DNA of 64,000 nt from Fibrobacterota bacterium (GCA_028287505.1 JAQBPN010000129.1:1-64000), one strand, 5' to 3'. Shown: positions 32,877-41,914, numbered from the stretch's first letter. Program-made: numbers and translations. The notes: generated by a model from the sequence alone, not told the origin.

Positions 32877-33496
32877 CCCCCGCGGGCGGACGCAAAAACC
32901 GGCCCCTCCCGATTTCCTTCTACGCCCGCTCCACCGTGGAAGTCGCCCGGGACCTGCTCGGCACCGTACTGGTCCATGACTCTCCCCAGGGCCGCGCGGC
33001 CGGCCGCATCGTGGAAACCGAGGCCTATCTCCGCGACGATCCCGCCTGCCACGCCTCCCGCGGCCCCACTTCCCGCAACCGGCCCATGTTCGGACCGCCG
33101 GGCCATGCCTATCTCTACCTCATCTACGGCATGTACCATTGTTTCAACGTGGTCACGGCCCCGCGCGGCACGGGCGAGGCCGTGTTGATCCGCGCCCTGG
33201 AACCCGTCGAGGGCATGGCCCTGATGGCGCGGCGGCGCGGCACCGACAAGCCGAAGGCGCTCTGCAGCGGGCCGGGCAAGCTGGTGATCGCACTGGGGAT
33301 GGGAATGTCCCTGAACGGCGCGGACCTGAGGCGGGGCCCCTTGGCCATACTTCCGTCCGCCAGTTATCCGTTTCCGGCCGGAGAGGACCCGTCCTTAGGT
33401 AACATAAAGGTTACTACAAGGATCGGGATCACCCAGGCGGCGCATCTGCCGCTCAGGTTCTATCTGGAAGGGAATCCGTTCATCTCGAAGAAATGA
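32873..33496 (+). CDS. mpg: 3-methyladenine DNA glycosylase (AAG/MPG family)
   Basis: 207 residues from an ATG that overlaps the terC stop by four bases (ATGA). The AAG fold is clear: FYARSTVEVARDLLGTVLVH, the catalytic Glu in RIVETEAYLRDDPACHASRG, the DNA-intercalating YLYLIYGMYHCFNVVT and GEAVLIRALEPVEGM, ALCSGPGKLVIALGM. It removes alkylated purines (3-methyladenine, hypoxanthine and others) as the first step of base excision repair, in the cytoplasm. Cotranslation with a TerC-like membrane protein has no evident functional reason. Confidence 0.94.
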   Translation: MTPAGGRKNRPLPISFYARSTVEVARDLLGTVLVHDSPQGRAAGRIVETEAYLRDDPACHASRGPTSRNRPMFGPPGHAYLYLIYGMYHCFNVVTAPRGTGEAVLIRALEPVEGMALMARRRGTDKPKALCSGPGKLVIALGMGMSLNGADLRRGPLAILPSASYPFPAGEDPSLGNIKVTTRIGITQAAHLPLRFYLEGNPFISKK

Positions 33497-33509
33497 ACGG
33501 AGACGAAGG

Positions 33510-36119
33510 TCACTCGTGCTGGGGTTCGCCGGGGCACAGGACTTCGAGCATCCACGGGAGGATGGTGAACATGATCACGAGGCCCGTGCCGATGCCCAGA
33601 GTGGCCATGAAGCCGATGGTCTGCATGCCCTTGTGGCTTACGAAGCAGAGCCCCAGGAATCCGAAGGCGTTGTTGAGGGTGCCGGTCAGCACCGCAGAAC
33701 CGGTGGTATGGTAGAGTTCCCCGATTTTGCCCGCGCCCAATTCCATGCGGCGGTGGTAGAGATGGATCACCGAATCCACGGAGACTGAGAGGATGGTGGG
33801 CAGCACCACCAGGTTGAACATGCCCAGTTTCAGGCCCAGGATGCCCATGATCTTGTAGGTCCAATAGGATGACAGGGCCACGAAACCGCAACTGATGGCG
33901 ACCCCGCGCCACGAGCGCATGTCCAGCCAGGTGATGAGGATCAGGAACAGGAAGGTGATGATCGCCAGCTGCACGCCATCGCTCTTGACCATGCGCACCA
34001 CGTCCGCATAGATGAATCCGCTGGAGGCCACCAGCACCGGGCCCTCGGCGGAGGGGACCGTTCCGAACCGTTCCTGGAACTTTCCGCTTTCCAGGGCGTC
34101 GCTTTCCCGTAGTTCCCCATAGAGGTAGCCGAACTCGCCCTTGCGGCCATCCGCCTCGGTGAGGAAACGCTGGGCCCAGGTAGGCAGGGAATCGAACCCG
34201 AAGAGGCCCGGATCCAGATAACGGCGGAGCAACTCCAGGTCCGCCCGCGTGGAACTGTCCACGCGGTCCAGGGCGCGGGCGTCCAGCATCTGCCGGATTT
34301 CATCCATCACCTTCATGCGCTTCACCTGTTCTTCGCCCTTGGGCACGAAGGATTGGATGGTGGCGAAGCTCTTCATCATGCTGTCGGCGGGATTGCCGTA
34401 ACGGGAGGCCAGGGAATCGTGGACGGAGCGCATCTGCGCCTCGCTATGGCCCAGGATCACGGAAGGCGATGTGTTGCGCCCCGCGCCCACGGCGCGGCCG
34501 TAGCTGATGCCGGCGCTGGTGCTCTTGCCGCGCAGGTTGCGGAAATCGTTTTCGAAATGGGTGGCGGGACCGAAGGAGATGGCCACGGTGAAAATGGCGG
34601 CGGCCAGGGCCACGCGCTTGAGCAAGGTGTGGCTCAGGTTCATTTCCGGCAGCAACAGGCCGCCTTGCACGGAGGAGGTTCCGGGCAGCAGGATGGAAAC
34701 GCCCTTCAAAAGCAGCGGGGACCGGACCCGTTTCTGGACGGCTTCCGCCAGGCGCGTGAAGAGGAAGAAAAGGGGAGGGATGACCAGCCAGGTGGTGATG
34801 AGCGCGAAGGTGATGCCGATGCTGACCACCACGCCGAACTCCTTGAAGCCCTTGAAGTGGCCCAGTTGGAGGCTGAGCATGGCGAAGATGTTGGTGGCGG
34901 CTCCGGAGAGCAGGGAGCGGCCGGTGGAAAAGACCGCCTCTATCATGGCGTCCAGCGGGTTCAGGCCCTTGCGGTTCTCCTCCGCCCAGCGCGAGTAGAG
35001 GTGCACGGTGTATTCGATGCCCAACCCCAGGATGAGCGCCAGGATGAAGGCGGTGAGGATGGTGAGCCGCTGGTAGATCACGAAGGTGAGGCCTGTGGTC
35101 CAGGCCATGGCTACGAACAGGGGCACGTTGATGATGACCAGATTGACGACCCTGCGGACGAAGAACCACAGGAGCACCACCATGAGGGTGAAGGAAATGA
35201 TGCCCGCGGTGATGATATCGCCGTTGACCTGGTTGATTTCGCTGAAGTTGCGGTAGGCTCCCGCCACCTTGGCGTTGAAACCCTGTTGATAGGTGTCCGG
35301 CTTCATCGAATCGATCAGCGCGGTGCCGCGTTCATAGATGCCCTTGGCGAAGATGGCGTCCGTGGAGGGCCGGTTCAATTGGGCCAGGACCACGCCCACC
35401 CATACCTTTTTGTCCTCGTGCCAGCCCATCAGGCGGTTCTTGAGACTGTCGGGGCGGGGCGGGGCCGGCGCTTCCTCCGCCGGTTTTTTCGCGCTGGCGG
35501 CGGTGGGGATCGAGGCGCTGTCGGCGGCGTTCTTCTGCTGGAGCTTGGAAAGCAGGGCGTCCACCAGATCCTGGGGCAGGCCCTGGCGCCGCAGGGCTTC
35601 CGGGTCCGGCCAACCCTTCAGGCTCGGTTTGGGGGCGTCTTCATCGAGGCTTTCGATGAGCGGGTTCGCTTTGGCGAAATCGGCCCCGATCATGCCGGAG
35701 ATGCGGTCATGCAGATCCCGCAGCTGATCCGTGGGCAGGTAAAGCAGGGCGTGTTTCTCGAAAAAGCTGCGATCCTGATCGTACTGGACCCAGACGACTT
35801 CCTTCCAATGGCCCAGGGAGTCGGCTATGGCCTTCTGGAAGGCGCCCACGGCCTCCGCGGAAGGGGCTTCGAAGGCGATGGTGAACAGATCGGTGCTGCC
35901 CATGCGCTTTTCCGCCTGCTGGAGCGCGACCACGGACGGCGTGCCCTTGGGAAGCAGGACGCGCAAATCGGTATCGATGCGCAGCTTTCCGGCAAGGAGG
36001 GTGGCGCCCCAGGTTATGAGTCCCAGCACCAGCAACGGGAGCCAGGGGCGGTTGTGGGAGAGTCCTACATAGGACTTGACCAGTCTATACCAAAGTCCGG
36101 TGTGTTCAGTGGGTTTCAA
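33510..36119 (-). CDS. RND-superfamily (MMPL/HAE3-like) exporter
   Basis: 869 residues, inner membrane. Typical two-fold layout: helix 1 (about 20-42), a large periplasmic loop (45-300) with a Pro/Ala-rich insert near 205-225, helices 2-6 (about 305-480, with IVRPLF-like LILGLGIEYTVHLYSRWAEE and FSTGRSLLSGAATNIFAM), helix 7 (about 495), a second loop (515-690) and helices 8-12 (700-865, with SVDSVIHLYHRR and TGSAVLTGTLNNAFGFLGL). The paired GxG-x-E-Y/SVD-S positions carry the proton-relay acids seen in HAE3/hopanoid-type exporters. Members move hydrophobic molecules such as lipids or hopanoids. It is monocistronic and divergent from corA. Confidence 0.88.
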   Translation of the reverse strand: MKPTEHTGLWYRLVKSYVGLSHNRPWLPLLVLGLITWGATLLAGKLRIDTDLRVLLPKGTPSVVALQQAEKRMGSTDLFTIAFEAPSAEAVGAFQKAIADSLGHWKEVVWVQYDQDRSFFEKHALLYLPTDQLRDLHDRISGMIGADFAKANPLIESLDEDAPKPSLKGWPDPEALRRQGLPQDLVDALLSKLQQKNAADSASIPTAASAKKPAEEAPAPPRPDSLKNRLMGWHEDKKVWVGVVLAQLNRPSTDAIFAKGIYERGTALIDSMKPDTYQQGFNAKVAGAYRNFSEINQVNGDIITAGIISFTLMVVLLWFFVRRVVNLVIINVPLFVAMAWTTGLTFVIYQRLTILTAFILALILGLGIEYTVHLYSRWAEENRKGLNPLDAMIEAVFSTGRSLLSGAATNIFAMLSLQLGHFKGFKEFGVVVSIGITFALITTWLVIPPLFFLFTRLAEAVQKRVRSPLLLKGVSILLPGTSSVQGGLLLPEMNLSHTLLKRVALAAAIFTVAISFGPATHFENDFRNLRGKSTSAGISYGRAVGAGRNTSPSVILGHSEAQMRSVHDSLASRYGNPADSMMKSFATIQSFVPKGEEQVKRMKVMDEIRQMLDARALDRVDSSTRADLELLRRYLDPGLFGFDSLPTWAQRFLTEADGRKGEFGYLYGELRESDALESGKFQERFGTVPSAEGPVLVASSGFIYADVVRMVKSDGVQLAIITFLFLILITWLDMRSWRGVAISCGFVALSSYWTYKIMGILGLKLGMFNLVVLPTILSVSVDSVIHLYHRRMELGAGKIGELYHTTGSAVLTGTLNNAFGFLGLCFVSHKGMQTIGFMATLGIGTGLVIMFTILPWMLEVLCPGEPQHE

Positions 36120-36225
36120 TCGGTTTTCCGGGTCGCAAGGTCAGGTGATTATACAATAGGGTCCAATATAGCAAGCAAGCATGGCCAGGGGGATCCCGCG
36201 CCGTTTTTTTATACTTTCCGCGGGT

Positions 36226-37197
36226 ATGGATGGCTTGCGCGGATACCTGATAAAGTCGGACAAATCATGCTCCCACGTGGAGACGCTCTCGGTCTTGGAA
36301 TCCGCTACCGCCCCGGACACGAAGCTGCTCTGGCTGGACATCCAGGGGGAACTTTCGGAAGAAGTCGAAGCCGAACTGTCCCGGGTGCTCGGCTGGCACC
36401 CCATCGTCCTGGAGAATTTCCACCTCGCCAGTTCCCGGCCCAAACTCATCAATTTCGACCGTTACAGCCAAGTGACCCTGCATGCGCTCAACCTGGATCG
36501 CCCCCACGAGGAGCGGCTCACCATCGAAATCGACATCGTCATCGCGAAAACCTATCTCATCACTTACCACAAGCACCCTGTCCGGAGCATCGAGGAAACC
36601 CTCGAGGATCTGCGCGAAGGCAGGCTGGTCTCCCTGGGCGCGGATGAATTGCTGTACCATATCGTTTCCCACGGGATCGACAAATACACTCCCGCCATCG
36701 AGGGGAAGAAGGACTTGATCGCGGCCCTGGAACAGGAAGCCCTTTACTCTCCGGGCCAGGACCTGCTTGAGCGCATCGTGCTGCTGCGCGACGAAGTCAT
36801 CGAACTGGGCGTGGTCATGACCCCGCAGCAGCTCATCCTGTCGCAAATGGCCACGGGGGTCTGCCGGCACGTGCGCCCGTTCATCCGCCCCTATTTCAAG
36901 GATGCGGAAAGCCGCATGCGCAACCTCATCGACGAACTGAACTCCTACAAGGAAATGCTGGCCAATTCCCTGGAGCTCTACCGCTCGGCCATGTCCTCCC
37001 GCACCAACGGAACGATGACGGTGCTGACCGCCATGTCCGCGCTCTTCCTCCCCCTCACCTTCCTGACCGGCCTGTTCGGCATGAACGTGAATCTGCCGCT
37101 GGCCCACCAGAACCATGCCTTCATTTTCATCGTGGTGCTGTGCCTGACCAGCTTCGTGGGGATGATGGCCTACTTCAAGATCAAATCCTGGTTCTGA
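36226..37197 (+). CDS. corA: CorA-family magnesium/divalent cation transporter
   Basis: 323 residues from the ATG at 36226; an ATG at 36181 would add 15 residues. An N-terminal cytoplasmic alpha/beta domain and a long helical stalk (LGADELLYHIVSHGIDKYTP, RDEVIELGVVMTPQQL, LIDELNSYKEMLANSLELYR) lead to two membrane helices. The selectivity signature reads FGMNVNLPL, a version of the YGMNF/GMN loop with Gly-Met-Asn intact. CorA pentamers take up Mg2+ by channel-like flow and close on Mg2+ binding. The gene is divergent from the MMPL exporter and convergent with the amidoligase operon. Confidence 0.93.
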   Translation: MDGLRGYLIKSDKSCSHVETLSVLESATAPDTKLLWLDIQGELSEEVEAELSRVLGWHPIVLENFHLASSRPKLINFDRYSQVTLHALNLDRPHEERLTIEIDIVIAKTYLITYHKHPVRSIEETLEDLREGRLVSLGADELLYHIVSHGIDKYTPAIEGKKDLIAALEQEALYSPGQDLLERIVLLRDEVIELGVVMTPQQLILSQMATGVCRHVRPFIRPYFKDAESRMRNLIDELNSYKEMLANSLELYRSAMSSRTNGTMTVLTAMSALFLPLTFLTGLFGMNVNLPLAHQNHAFIFIVVLCLTSFVGMMAYFKIKSWF

Positions 37198-37321
37198 TTC
37201 CGACGATTCCGTCCTCGCGGGCAAGGGCTTGCAGCCCGTCGATTCCCCAATCGAACCGGACCCGGTAGTCGTTTTGCTTCAGGTATTCCAGGTTTGCGGT
37301 CCCCTCTGCGGCCCGGCTCAT
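37181..37321 (-). CDS. Possible 46-residue ORF downstream of the amidoligase genes
   Basis: A short reading frame with ordinary GC-rich codon choice (MSRAAEGTANLEYLKQNDYR then VRFDWGIDGLQALARED, ending GIRTRI). It starts 10 bases after the GCS2 ligase stop on the same strand and overlaps the convergent corA end by 17 bases. No ribosome-binding site is visible. It may be a small cotranscribed protein, a leftover C-terminal fragment of a lost gene, or chance. I do not recognise it. Confidence 0.25.
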   Translation of the reverse strand: MSRAAEGTANLEYLKQNDYRVRFDWGIDGLQALAREDGIVGIRTRI

Positions 37322-37331
37322 TGCGGCCGGA

Positions 37332-38609
37332 TCAGGCCGCAGAGAAGGGCTTGTCCTCTTCCAGACAATCGCACAAACGGGCATATACCGCCGGGTAACC
37401 CGCAGGTTGCGGCGCCGCCCGCAGGATCCGTTCCGCCAGATTGCCTTCCGACAGGATCAGCCCGATGGAGGGCATGAAAGCCTGGTCCGCGGCCGCCGTG
37501 CGCGAAGCCGCCAGGCTCTTGGCGCTCAGGGCCTTGATGAAGGCCCCGGTGGTGGACTGCCGGTCCACGCCGAATGCGGCGAAAGGGAATTCCGGAGGCA
37601 CGGACGCCATCATCCCGCGTTTGGCGGTGTCGAGGAAGAGGGCCCGCAGCAGGCCCGCCGGGACCTTCCGGTGCGCGGCCAGCATGTCTTCTCCCGTGCC
37701 CATGGCATATCGCAGCATGGAAGTTATCCAATGGCAGAGGGCCAGATCGGCGGTGGGACGCTCCTGCGTGTCCAGGCAGCGGATCTCGATGGTGTCCCGA
37801 TCGAAGCGGGCGATGGCGGCGCGGGAGTTGAGCCATTCCTCCTGCAAAATGCCCTGGGAATCGAAGGGGGCGATTTCGCGGAACATGGGCGCGAGGATCT
37901 TTTCCCGGTATTCTTCTTCGCTTCCCACCGCTTCCGGAACGATGTCCCCGATGATGGAAGGGAGACGGCGCTGGTTGCCGATGTAATGGGACAGGCGGCC
38001 GTCGAGCCAGCCGTGATGCGCGCCGTCATGGACGGGGCTGGAGGCCGCCAGGGCGGGCAGCATGGGCAAGAGCAGGCTGATGGCGTTGTGCAGCCGGGAG
38101 AATTCCGCGTCCCCGGCAAAAGGCAGATTGAGATGGACGCTCTGGATGTTGAACCATCCGTGGCCGCGCACGCCGAAGACGCGATGGTAGCTTTCGTAGA
38201 TGCCGCTGTCTTCATGCGGCCAGATGCGGGACTCCCGCGTGGGGTCCATGAATGGATGCATGCCGCCGGGCATGAGACGGCAGTTCCATTGCGACAAGGC
38301 CTGGTTCGCCAGCTTCACGTAAGCGGCGAAGTCCCGCGCCTGGGCGGCCAGATCCCTGGCCGGGACCTTGCACTTGAGCTCCAGGACATGGGCGGCCAGT
38401 TCATTGTCCGCTTCCACGTTTCCGGCGGCGGGATGCGAATCCGGGCTTCCGCCCAAGGCCGCGAGCAGCCGATCCGCGGAAGGATCGACCGCCAAGGTGT
38501 CCTTACGGACCACGGCGTATTCGATTTCCACTCCGAAGACCTCGAAAAGGGAATAGGACGCCGGCGCGGAAACCGGCACTGAAGCGGCGCTTCCGGAATC
38601 CACTTGCAC
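37332..38609 (-). CDS. Glutamate-cysteine ligase-like carboxylate-amine ligase (GCS2 family)
   Basis: 425 residues from GTG at 38609. The glutamine-synthetase-like fold of GCS2 is seen: FEVFGVEIEYAVVRKDTL, NVEADNELAAHVLELKCKVP, NCRLMPGGMHPFMDPTRESR, FNIQSVHLNLPFAGDAEFSR, SPVHDGAHHGWLDGRLSHYI and TIEIRCLDTQERPTADLAL. Glu and His residues for the metal-ATP site are present. Known members join glutamate to cysteine or other amines. In this operon, with an ATP-grasp ligase and a C39-like peptidase, it more probably serves a specialised peptide-bond-forming pathway than glutathione synthesis. The start lacks a good ribosome-binding site, so the true N-terminus is uncertain. Confidence 0.85.
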   Translation of the reverse strand: MQVDSGSAASVPVSAPASYSLFEVFGVEIEYAVVRKDTLAVDPSADRLLAALGGSPDSHPAAGNVEADNELAAHVLELKCKVPARDLAAQARDFAAYVKLANQALSQWNCRLMPGGMHPFMDPTRESRIWPHEDSGIYESYHRVFGVRGHGWFNIQSVHLNLPFAGDAEFSRLHNAISLLLPMLPALAASSPVHDGAHHGWLDGRLSHYIGNQRRLPSIIGDIVPEAVGSEEEYREKILAPMFREIAPFDSQGILQEEWLNSRAAIARFDRDTIEIRCLDTQERPTADLALCHWITSMLRYAMGTGEDMLAAHRKVPAGLLRALFLDTAKRGMMASVPPEFPFAAFGVDRQSTTGAFIKALSAKSLAASRTAAADQAFMPSIGLILSEGNLAERILRAAPQPAGYPAVYARLCDCLEEDKPFSAA

Positions 38610-38650
38610 GGATTCCGAGGGACTGGATCCCGACGTGGGAATCTCGGAGT

Positions 38651-40174
38651 TTATCGGACGACCTGCAGGTTGAGGAGCTTCACGATCTCGGCGGGCATGG
38701 CCGGTTCCCGGTCCTTGCGCTGCTTCAGCTTGTCGATGCGGTTGACGAACTCCTCCATGATGGTGTTGTAGAGGGTGTCCTTAAGGACCTGATCCTCCAC
38801 GCCCACGTCGATGTTGGGATTGTCGTTCACTTCCACCACGTAGGGCTTCTTGCCCACCACCTTGATGTCCACGCCGTACAGCCCGTCGCCGATGAGCTTG
38901 GCGGCTTTGAGGGCCGTATTGATGATGAAGGGCTCCACCTGGGACACGTGGTAGGTCATGTGCGCGCCCTCGCCGGTCTTCCCGTCCTGGTGATGGTTGA
39001 TGATCTGCCAATGGTTCCGGGACATGAAGTATTTGCAGGCGAACAGGGGTTTGCCGTTGAAGATGCCGATCCGCCAATCGAACTCGGTGGGCATGAATTC
39101 CTGGGCGATGATGTAATCGGAGCGCTTGAAGTACTCCTTGCACACCGAGGCCAGCTCGCCCGGATCCTCCACCTTGACCACGCCGCGCGAAAAGGATCCG
39201 TCCGGGATCTTGATGATGATCGGGAAGGAAAACTGCTCGTAGATGTCGACGACGTTGTCTTCGCTCAGGATGAAGGTCTTGGGCCGCGGAATGCCTTCCC
39301 GCTTGAACAGCTCGTTCAGGAAGATCTTGTTCGTGCAATACAGGATGGACTTCGGATCGTCGATGACGACGATCTTCTCCTTCTCCGCCTTCTTGGCGAA
39401 GCGGAAGGTGTGGTGATCGATGGAGGTGGTCTCGCGGATGAAAAGGCCGTCGAATTCCGGCAGGTGCGCGAAGTCCTTCTTTTCGATCACTTCCACGGAC
39501 AAACCGTTGTTCTTGCCGGCTTTGATGAATTTCTGGATGGCGGCATCGTCCGAAGGCGAGAACCGTTCGGTGGGATTGTGCAGGATGGCCAGATCGTAGC
39601 GCGCGGAATTGTTCTGGCGCTTGATGCCCCAGCGGTGGATGGTGAACTCCACCAAGGCTTCCAAGAACACGCCGATGTGCGACTCCGGGATGCTGTTGAT
39701 GGACATGGAACGGATGGACGTCAGGATCCACTGTTTTTCCCGGCGAAAGTAGACCTTGAAGAACGGGCAAGGGAAGAGGTTGAAGAACATCCGGGAAATC
39801 TTCTCGTACTTCTTGGAGACGTTCTTGCCGAAGTACACGGACAGCTCGTACTTGTTGTCCGTGATGTTGGCGAGATCCTTCTGTATCTGCGCGTTCAGGT
39901 CGTCCGTCTCGATGAGATAGAATTCCTTCTTCGAAAGGGCCTGCATGGTGGAGATGTTGGGCAGCACCTTGTGGCCCCGCGCCTCGGCGACGAGCGATAC
40001 GTAATAGCCCGAGCCCAGATAGCCGTAATTGTTGGCCAGGTTGATGATCTTCAGCTGGCGCAGATCCTGCCATTCCTTGCCGAAGAGATAGTCGTTCACG
40101 GAGACGAACTCTATCTGGGGGACCCGTTTTTTCCAGTGGCGGGCATTCTCCACCACGCATATGTTCCGTATCAT
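38651..40174 (-). CDS. RimK-like ATP-grasp ligase with N-terminal RLAN domain
   Basis: 507 residues. Residues 1-170 match the RimK-associated N-terminal (RLAN) domain (FVSVNDYLFGKEWQDLRQLK, NLANNYGYLGSGYYVSLVAE, ARGHKVLPNISTMQAL). The ATP-grasp part (about 190-490) has FDGLFIRETTSIDHHTFRFA, DDPKSILYCTNKIFLNELFK, SFPIIIKIPDGSFSRGVVKV (nucleotide Lys), IAQEFMPTEFDWRIGIFNGK and the metal site LYGVDIKVVGKKPYVVEVND, NPNID. Such enzymes use ATP to join an amino acid to a carboxylate, as RimK adds glutamate to ribosomal protein S6. The stop of the upstream C39-like gene overlaps its start by four bases. Function in this cassette is unknown. Confidence 0.9.
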   Translation of the reverse strand: MIRNICVVENARHWKKRVPQIEFVSVNDYLFGKEWQDLRQLKIINLANNYGYLGSGYYVSLVAEARGHKVLPNISTMQALSKKEFYLIETDDLNAQIQKDLANITDNKYELSVYFGKNVSKKYEKISRMFFNLFPCPFFKVYFRREKQWILTSIRSMSINSIPESHIGVFLEALVEFTIHRWGIKRQNNSARYDLAILHNPTERFSPSDDAAIQKFIKAGKNNGLSVEVIEKKDFAHLPEFDGLFIRETTSIDHHTFRFAKKAEKEKIVVIDDPKSILYCTNKIFLNELFKREGIPRPKTFILSEDNVVDIYEQFSFPIIIKIPDGSFSRGVVKVEDPGELASVCKEYFKRSDYIIAQEFMPTEFDWRIGIFNGKPLFACKYFMSRNHWQIINHHQDGKTGEGAHMTYHVSQVEPFIINTALKAAKLIGDGLYGVDIKVVGKKPYVVEVNDNPNIDVGVEDQVLKDTLYNTIMEEFVNRIDKLKQRKDREPAMPAEIVKLLNLQVVR

Positions 40175-40863
40175 TTTTTCGCTATCACCAAAAGGTTTTC
40201 GTCATAAGTGAGGATCCCCAGCATCACCGCGTTGGCGAACTTGGTGAAGGGAAGTTTGTAGGTTCCGGTGTCCGAGAGCGGATTCTTCCGCAAAGGGTCC
40301 TGGATGGTCACGCTGCGGGTGTGGGGATCCCATTCGGACACCACCACGAAATGCCCCACCGGCTGGCCGATGATATCATTCTCCTCGTTGTCCGAGGTTT
40401 CACGCATATGTTGATATAAGTATGTGGCGGACAGACCGCAAATGATGGGTTTGTGGTTCTTGAAAAGCCGGCTCAGCAGATCCTCGTTCAAATCGTCGAA
40501 CTTGAGGATCCCGCCTTTTTTCAGGAAGTCCTGGTAGAAGCCGATCACCTTCTTCTGTTTCTTGCTGCGGATCTTGCGCTGGCGCTGCTTCAGCTTGCTC
40601 GACAGCTCCTTGGGTCCGAGCTCTTTCCAGGTGGGATCGAAAATCTTGATGTTGTAGGTGTAGATTTCCGCGCGGAATCCGTGGGCCAGGGCGTTGCGGG
40701 CCAGGTTCACGGCCACCGTGCCGCCGGTCTGCCAGTGTTCGATTTCCTGCTTCAGCTTGTCGAGGGACGTGGGGTAATCGTGATAGTCGTAAATGGATTG
40801 GAGACAGGTTATCCCGCAACTTTCGTCGTCGGGCTGCTTGGAAACATGCAGGTCGAGCTTCAT
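40171..40863 (-). CDS. C39-like cysteine peptidase family protein
   Basis: 230 residues, no signal peptide. Papain-like C39 features: an N-terminal SKQPDDESCGITCLQSIYDY with the candidate nucleophile C16, then IICGLSATYLYQHM, the His in VGHFVVVSEWDPHTRSVTIQ and the Asp in DPLRKNP. The middle is unusually basic (ELSSKLKQRQRKIRSKKQKK). C39 domains cut double-glycine leaders, but here there is no transporter; stand-alone members beside RimK-like ligases are known as a conserved neighbourhood. It is the first gene of the cassette; its stop overlaps the ATP-grasp start. It could cleave or transfer the peptide product. Confidence 0.8.
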   Translation of the reverse strand: MKLDLHVSKQPDDESCGITCLQSIYDYHDYPTSLDKLKQEIEHWQTGGTVAVNLARNALAHGFRAEIYTYNIKIFDPTWKELGPKELSSKLKQRQRKIRSKKQKKVIGFYQDFLKKGGILKFDDLNEDLLSRLFKNHKPIICGLSATYLYQHMRETSDNEENDIIGQPVGHFVVVSEWDPHTRSVTIQDPLRKNPLSDTGTYKLPFTKFANAVMLGILTYDENLLVIAKK

Positions 40864-40888
40864 CGATGTTCACTGAAGCGACCTGCGT

Positions 40889-40909
40889 GGAGTTTGCGAA
40901 GCAAACTCC
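40889..40909. promoter_or_regulatory. Stem-loop before the amidoligase operon
   Basis: GGAGTTTGC-GAA-GCAAACTCC, a perfect nine-base stem with a three-base loop, 26 bases before the ATG of the C39-like gene. There is no T-run. It sits where an untranslated leader would be, so it may affect translation of the operon, or mark the end of the upstream 40976-41767 gene's mRNA. Confidence 0.55.
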
Positions 40910-40975
40910 GGAGCAGGGAGCCTGATAATAGGGGATCAAGCATGGTGCGCTTACGCAAAATCCCCAGCCTTCCGC

Positions 40976-41767
40976 TTATTTGCCCTCAAGGGCGCCTTGG
41001 ATGATCTTCTTCATTTCCTCGACCTGTTCGGGAGTGGGCTGCAGGCCTTGCGTGGCCGTGAGGTCCGACTTCTTATACTCCCTCGGGACCGTGAAAAGCG
41101 CGGCCGGCAGGGCCTTGCGCTCGATTCTGCGCACTTCCGTGGTCACGCGCTCCCCGTCCCGGACCACGATGCAGCGCATGGGGAGACCGGCTTTGCCCGC
41201 ATCCTCCAGGGCGCGGAAAGCCGCGGCTTGGCCGAATTGGGGATTGGCCTCCTGCAACTTCTTCAATACGGCGTATACATCCGGGAAGTCCTGCGAGATC
41301 CACGCATCCACCAGTTCGCGGTGCCGGGTCAGGGTCAGGTGCGTGCACTCATATCCCAGGAGCTTTTCCTTGCCCAGCACCTTGAGGGTATATTTGCCCG
41401 CGAAGGCGGTATCCGACACCGGAGCGGTGGCGGCAACGGCGATGGAACTGTAGGTGCGCAGGTTGTCGTTCACCAGGAACAGAAAATCCGGTTGCTTCGG
41501 ATCCAGCAAAACGCCCAATTGGATGGGAGCGGGAAGCGGATTGACGAGCAGTTTCATGTCCAGCTTGGCGCGATCCCCCGACTTGAACAACTGCAAGTCC
41601 CCGGATCCCGCCTCCATGGATATGTTGAGGTCGATGACGCCGTCGAATCCGGGTGTAGCCTTGGCGGGAACCGCGGCCCCGTGGGTGATCGTTTCAGCGC
41701 GGGCATTGCCCGCGACGGCGAAGGAAAGGAGGAGGAAGAGGGAGGCCGAAAAGAGTCCGCGCATCAA
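40976..41767 (-). CDS. Exported DUF4412-like protein
   Basis: 263 residues with a signal peptide (about 1-24, MMRGLFSASLFLLLSFAVAG then NARAE). The body resembles DUF4412: SGDRAKLDMKLLVNPL, DFLFLVNDNLRTYSSI and KVLGKEKLLGYECTHLTLTR, i.e. a mature protein that reads strings of the form reset-lipoprotein-like beta strands. Residues about 145-200 are helical (VDAWISQDFPDVYAVLKKLQ). The function of the family is unknown; exported beta-sheet proteins of this kind are common in FCB bacteria. It is upstream of, and in the same direction as, the amidoligase operon, 112 bases away, so a shared transcript is possible. Confidence 0.75.
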   Translation of the reverse strand: MMRGLFSASLFLLLSFAVAGNARAETITHGAAVPAKATPGFDGVIDLNISMEAGSGDLQLFKSGDRAKLDMKLLVNPLPAPIQLGVLLDPKQPDFLFLVNDNLRTYSSIAVAATAPVSDTAFAGKYTLKVLGKEKLLGYECTHLTLTRHRELVDAWISQDFPDVYAVLKKLQEANPQFGQAAAFRALEDAGKAGLPMRCIVVRDGERVTTEVRRIERKALPAALFTVPREYKKSDLTATQGLQPTPEQVEEMKKIIQGALEGK

Positions 41768-41914
41768 GTGTCTGGTCTGGGTTCCTTCTTGGGTTCTGCA
41801 AAATAAAAGTAACTTATCATACGATACGATGCAGAACCTTTCCTGTCAAAAAATCGGAAGGGTGGAAAGCCCCTGAACCGCCCCCGGTCTGGCCCCGATG
41901 GCAGAGGGCGGTGC

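Noticed and set aside
37332-38609. The GCS2 gene as a glutathione-synthesis gshA
   Set aside because: No gshB is adjacent and the gene is packed with a RimK-like ligase and C39-like peptidase, so a standard glutathione role is not supported by context.
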